A model generated the notes under the pieces. The model ran no database searches and was not told the DNA's origin. It saw nothing but the letters and a program-made list of their open reading frames with translations. Of a stretch of DNA of 64,000 nt, positions 60,838-64,000 are shown in pieces. Every line of letters starts with the position of its first letter. Position 1 is the first letter of the stretch. The stretch spans positions 20,820 through 84,819 of the forward strand of contig DAIOWV010000003.1 of assembly GCA_036758285.1 (NCBI GenBank). The letters are read 5' to 3'. A program made the position numbers and the translations under genes. Source of the DNA: Taishania sp036758285. GTDB taxonomy: Bacteria > Bacteroidota > Bacteroidia > Flavobacteriales_D > Crocinitomicaceae.

Positions 60838-63378
60838 TTAGTTTTTGATTACTTTTTTATTAAATATTCCTGTTTCTGTTTCAATAAGTAGATTGTAATA
60901 ACCGTTTGACAATTCCTGCATTGAAATTTTATTGTTTTCTAGTTGAACAGGAATCAATTTACCTGTAATATCAAATAGTTGAATCGATTTAATTTGAGAT
61001 TCGGATAAAATATACAATTCACTCTGTGTTGGATTGGGATAAATTGAAGGAACTAAAATTTCATTTTTTTCAATTGACAAATAAATTCCAATACCTCCAG
61101 CATATGCTTTACAATCATCGACACCTGTTGTGTAACAATCAAACATCCCAAATGTAGGTTCCGTTAAAATTAAAGTGCTATTGGTCTCACCAGGAATATC
61201 ATTGCCATCAATTGTCCATTGATATGTAGCATTAGAAGAAGTTGTTGTAAGTGTCAAAAAATCATCTGAAACTTGAATAGGATCAATTGTTTCTACTGTT
61301 AATTGAATAACATTTATTGTGTCAGAAATGGCCTCGCAACCATTTGTATTGTAGGTTTTTACAAAAACATCACCAGCTGTGTATTGTGGATTTGTAAAAG
61401 AAGTACTCCCATTTGACCATACTACAGAAGAGATTGTTTCTGTTGTACTAAAATCAAAAAGTGATGGTCCAACACAAAGTGAATCATTCCCAGAAATTGT
61501 AACTGAATATTCTTGATCTAATAAGATGTTATATGCATTTACTGAACCATAACCATAGGCATTATTCGGTAAAGTCCCTGTAAATGCATTCGATGTTGAT
61601 TTTGTTTTTAATAAGTTGATGTATTCTGCATAATTTCCTTTCGAACAACGTTCTAAGTAAAGCGCAGCTATTCCAGCTACAACGGGACTTGCCATTGATG
61701 TACCTCCATTTCCAATGTGCCATCCACCAACGTCCATTCTGGTGAAATTTGACGGATTTTGAAGCATTACAATGGGAGCAACAGACAACATCACATCTCC
61801 AGAAGCTGTAATATCAGGTTTAATTACATTCAGACGGTTTGGGCCTTTACTTGAATTTGGACTTAATTTTCCAACGGGTGTTACATCGCTAGGACTATAA
61901 TAACCTCCGGCATAGGTTGGAAATCCAGATCTATTTCTTGTATTTCCAACAGAAACGACTTTAGGTGAACAATTCCAACTAGAAACAATTGTTTGGTTTG
62001 CATCAGGTAGTTGATAGTGAATAATCGACGGAATTACGGAACTAGATGGTAGCACCTCAATAATTTTATTGTATCCTAAGCCAGAACCAGACCATAAATC
62101 GTATTTCCCTGAACCAATTGTATATAATCCATATAAGTAATTTGTAGAGTCAACATTACTAAACAAAACTTGCATATGGAAATTACCATCTTCGATTTCT
62201 GTGTAAATTTCTAGAGTTGCGATTCTATCCCCATTTGAATTTCTCAACGTGTCGAATATCGGAGTTCCCAATGAACTCATTGCAGGTCTATAGTTTAACG
62301 TAGCTTGAGTTGAATATCCATTTGATGATGAAATTGCTTTAAATGCATATGAATAAGCCGATTCAGAAGAATTTGAATATAAGTCAAAGAATATTTTATT
62401 GGCTCCAAATGAAGAACTTGGATTGTTTTGAAACCAGACAAAAGTTGTATCATTAGTTACGTTCCCTTGACAATGGTAATTTCCGAAATTTCCAGAATTA
62501 CCACAAGCTGAAACGACAATTCTTCCATCTTTTTCGTCCAATAAATTTTCTATTCTTACCGAAGCAGGGTCTGTGCCATCATGACTTCCTAAATAGGTTC
62601 CAACACTTAGATTAACAACCGCTTTTTTACCTAATGAATCTGCAACTTTAAAAACATATTCACAAGCATCCGCAACTGTTAAAGTCCAATTCGGTAAATT
62701 GAAATTTGTTTTAATCATTATTACATCAGATTCTGGAGCCACACCTTGGTTGTAATTGGTAGCATTCCCATTACCAGAAGAAGCTCCTGAAACAGTACTT
62801 CCATGACCTCCAGCATCAAAACTTGTACATTGACCAGCATTGATTTGAGTACTATCCCAAACAATTCCGTATCCATAAGAAGATAATGTACCTCCAGTAG
62901 TGACAGATTGATCCCAAATTCTCAAAATTCGTGTTTTTCCATTTGCATCTTTAAAATCCGGATGATCGAATTCAATTCCTGTATCAACAAATCCAATTAT
63001 GATATCCTTTCCTTTAAACGTAGAAGACAATCCAATTCCATCGTGTACTTCGTTGATTTGATGATTGGCACGCATGGAGTCATTTAGTAAATGTGGTGGA
63101 GCATATTCTATTTGAAAATCAGGTATTTCATTATTCTTGTAAGCTTTATGAAGCTGATCTGTTGAAGCTGTGAAATAAATCCATTTTTCATTTTCAGAAT
63201 TTATTTGCCATTTATTTTTTAAAATAGCTGTTTTGTAGATTGCTTGGTTCGGTAAACAAAATGATGAATTTAAACTTTTTTGATTTTCTCCTAACTGATT
63301 AAACCCAAAGGAATTTGATTGGCTTATTGATACAAATGAAAGTAGTAAAAATCCAATCAATGTAAATGTTAACTTCAT
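60838..63378 (-). CDS. Secreted S8 subtilase with T9SS type A tail
   Basis: Secreted serine protease of 846 residues from the ATG at 63378, which gives a clean signal peptide (MKLTFTLIGFLLLSFVSIS); an upstream in-frame start at 63441 would bury it. The catalytic Asp132 is in GFVDTGIEFDHPDF, His192 in GGHGSTVSG and Ser561 in GGTSMASPVVAGIAAL; the oxyanion Asn is in ACGNSGN. A large insert (about 300-470) lies between the His and Ser. An Ig-like domain (about 640-780) is followed by the type A sorting domain (PSIYPNPTQSELYILS to YYNLLIETETGIFNKKVIKN). It is divergent from a second subtilase at 63561. Confidence 0.93.
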   Translation of the reverse strand: MKLTFTLIGFLLLSFVSISQSNSFGFNQLGENQKSLNSSFCLPNQAIYKTAILKNKWQINSENEKWIYFTASTDQLHKAYKNNEIPDFQIEYAPPHLLNDSMRANHQINEVHDGIGLSSTFKGKDIIIGFVDTGIEFDHPDFKDANGKTRILRIWDQSVTTGGTLSSYGYGIVWDSTQINAGQCTSFDAGGHGSTVSGASSGNGNATNYNQGVAPESDVIMIKTNFNLPNWTLTVADACEYVFKVADSLGKKAVVNLSVGTYLGSHDGTDPASVRIENLLDEKDGRIVVSACGNSGNFGNYHCQGNVTNDTTFVWFQNNPSSSFGANKIFFDLYSNSSESAYSYAFKAISSSNGYSTQATLNYRPAMSSLGTPIFDTLRNSNGDRIATLEIYTEIEDGNFHMQVLFSNVDSTNYLYGLYTIGSGKYDLWSGSGLGYNKIIEVLPSSSVIPSIIHYQLPDANQTIVSSWNCSPKVVSVGNTRNRSGFPTYAGGYYSPSDVTPVGKLSPNSSKGPNRLNVIKPDITASGDVMLSVAPIVMLQNPSNFTRMDVGGWHIGNGGTSMASPVVAGIAALYLERCSKGNYAEYINLLKTKSTSNAFTGTLPNNAYGYGSVNAYNILLDQEYSVTISGNDSLCVGPSLFDFSTTETISSVVWSNGSTSFTNPQYTAGDVFVKTYNTNGCEAISDTINVIQLTVETIDPIQVSDDFLTLTTTSSNATYQWTIDGNDIPGETNSTLILTEPTFGMFDCYTTGVDDCKAYAGGIGIYLSIEKNEILVPSIYPNPTQSELYILSESQIKSIQLFDITGKLIPVQLENNKISMQELSNGYYNLLIETETGIFNKKVIKN

Positions 63379-63560
63379 AAAATGTAAAGTTTTAGTAATA
63401 TTTTTTATTTCTCCAGAATAGTAAAAAACAATTTTAACCATTCATCAGTCATTTTAACCAGATATTGTAAAAATAAGACGTAAAGATAAAAAATGATAGT
63501 ATTCATGGACTTTTTTTTGCAACTTTGAGGAGTTTTAAAAGATTTTATTTATCCAATAAT

Positions 63561-64000
63561 ATGAAAAAGAGAATCATTCAATTAAGCTTGGCAGTTTTTG
63601 CATTAGGAATTACTAATGTTTTGAACGCTCAAGAGGTTAAAAAAGAAGTTGTTAACTGGTACAACGGTAAAGATGGTATGCAAACAGAACAAGCATACAA
63701 ATTATTAAAAAAACGACCTTCTCAAACTGTAGTTGTAGCAATTATAGATTCAGGAATAGATATTGAACACGAAGATTTAAAAGGTAAAATTTGGGTCAAT
63801 GAAAAAGAAATTCCAGGAAATGGAATTGATGATGATGGAAATGGATACATCGATGATGTACATGGTTGGAACTTTTTAGGAAACTCAAAAGGAGAAAATC
63901 TTAACCAAGCACGTTTAGAAAAAACGCGTATTCTTGCTCGTTTATCTAAGAAATTTGATGGTGTAGAAGAAGCTGATGTAAAAGATGCCGATAAAAAAGA
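63561..64000 (+). CDS. S8 subtilase, 5' part only
   Basis: Partial gene that runs off the right edge; 146 codons are visible. A signal peptide (MKKRIIQLSLAVFALGITNVLNAQ) is followed by the subtilase Asp motif VVVAIIDSGIDIEHEDLKG (about residues 57-75). The typical GNGIDDDGNGYIDDVHGWNF (about 86-105) marks the Bacteroidota group of calcium-binding subtilases. The catalytic His and Ser lie beyond the window. It is divergent from the subtilase at 60838-63378, with 182 bases between their starts. Confidence 0.92.
   Translation, partial: MKKRIIQLSLAVFALGITNVLNAQEVKKEVVNWYNGKDGMQTEQAYKLLKKRPSQTVVVAIIDSGIDIEHEDLKGKIWVNEKEIPGNGIDDDGNGYIDDVHGWNFLGNSKGENLNQARLEKTRILARLSKKFDGVEEADVKDADKK

Overview
The window is AT-rich DNA from a member of the Bacteroidota, most likely a Flavobacteriales lineage of the Crocinitomicaceae/Fluviicola type (the family placement is inference). 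The evidence is: type IX secretion (T9SS) sorting tails of both the A kind (two proteins) and the CHU_C/B kind (one protein), PorE-like and PorV/PorQ-like proteins, a DUF5606 protein, many secreted or lipoprotein precursors, an almost complete lack of Shine-Dalgarno sequences, and repeated use of the Bacteroidota -7 promoter element TAnnTTTG upstream of genes. No rRNA, tRNA, CRISPR array, phage or intact insertion sequence was seen. Three runs of N (1550-1576, 25779-25788, 37240-37300) each fall inside a gene and each breaks the reading frame, so this is a scaffold with estimated gap lengths.

Layout. 1-2600: the 5' end of a small membrane protein, a gapped sensor histidine kinase and elongation factor P. 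2619-7773 (minus): an envelope-folding operon of three SurA/PpiC-related proteins followed by a MoxR ATPase. 7774-8264: a 490-base gene-poor stretch with a possible gene remnant and one copy of a diverged repeat. 8265-12167: a vitamin K-dependent carboxylase homologue translationally close to a T9SS-secreted protein. 12317-16564 (minus): ABC exporter ATPase and permease, Ppx/GppA phosphatase and a beta-lactamase-fold hydrolase. 16742-20823: a large Ig/PKD adhesin-like T9SS protein and an outer-membrane protein. 20849-25045: Crp/Fnr regulator plus a TolC/HlyD/ABC-2 permease exporter. 25197-29135: a gapped membrane glycosyltransferase, a PorE-like OmpA protein and a small lipoprotein.

29209-36801 is mostly housekeeping: nucleotide-sugar dehydratase, thioesterase, alpha/beta hydrolase, MarR regulator, hemB, a membrane-bound MutS homologue, a SiaC-type protein and coaE. 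36794-46448 is largely minus strand: gapped acyltransferase, DUF5606 protein with a histone-like tail, fabI, a second PorE-like protein, a 2-oxoacid dehydrogenase E2, a GT2/WcaJ-like fusion and RidA, with pabA/trpG on the plus strand. 46564-52027: miaE, an exonuclease, an FAH-family hydrolase, a PorV/PorQ-like barrel, an HhH plus barrel protein and a small membrane protein. 52189-58293: a small acidic ORF ending inside a perfect 37-bp inverted repeat, then a complete RND efflux operon. 58361-64000: a small hypothetical gene, a VWA membrane protein and two divergent subtilases.

The themes are envelope biogenesis, protein secretion and efflux. The observations most worth a second look are the 37-bp perfect inverted repeat at 52370-52459, the gamma-carboxylase homologue paired with a secreted protein and bracketed by two copies of a short repeat, and three genes whose start codon lies only 4-5 bases after a -7 promoter element, which suggests leaderless mRNAs.
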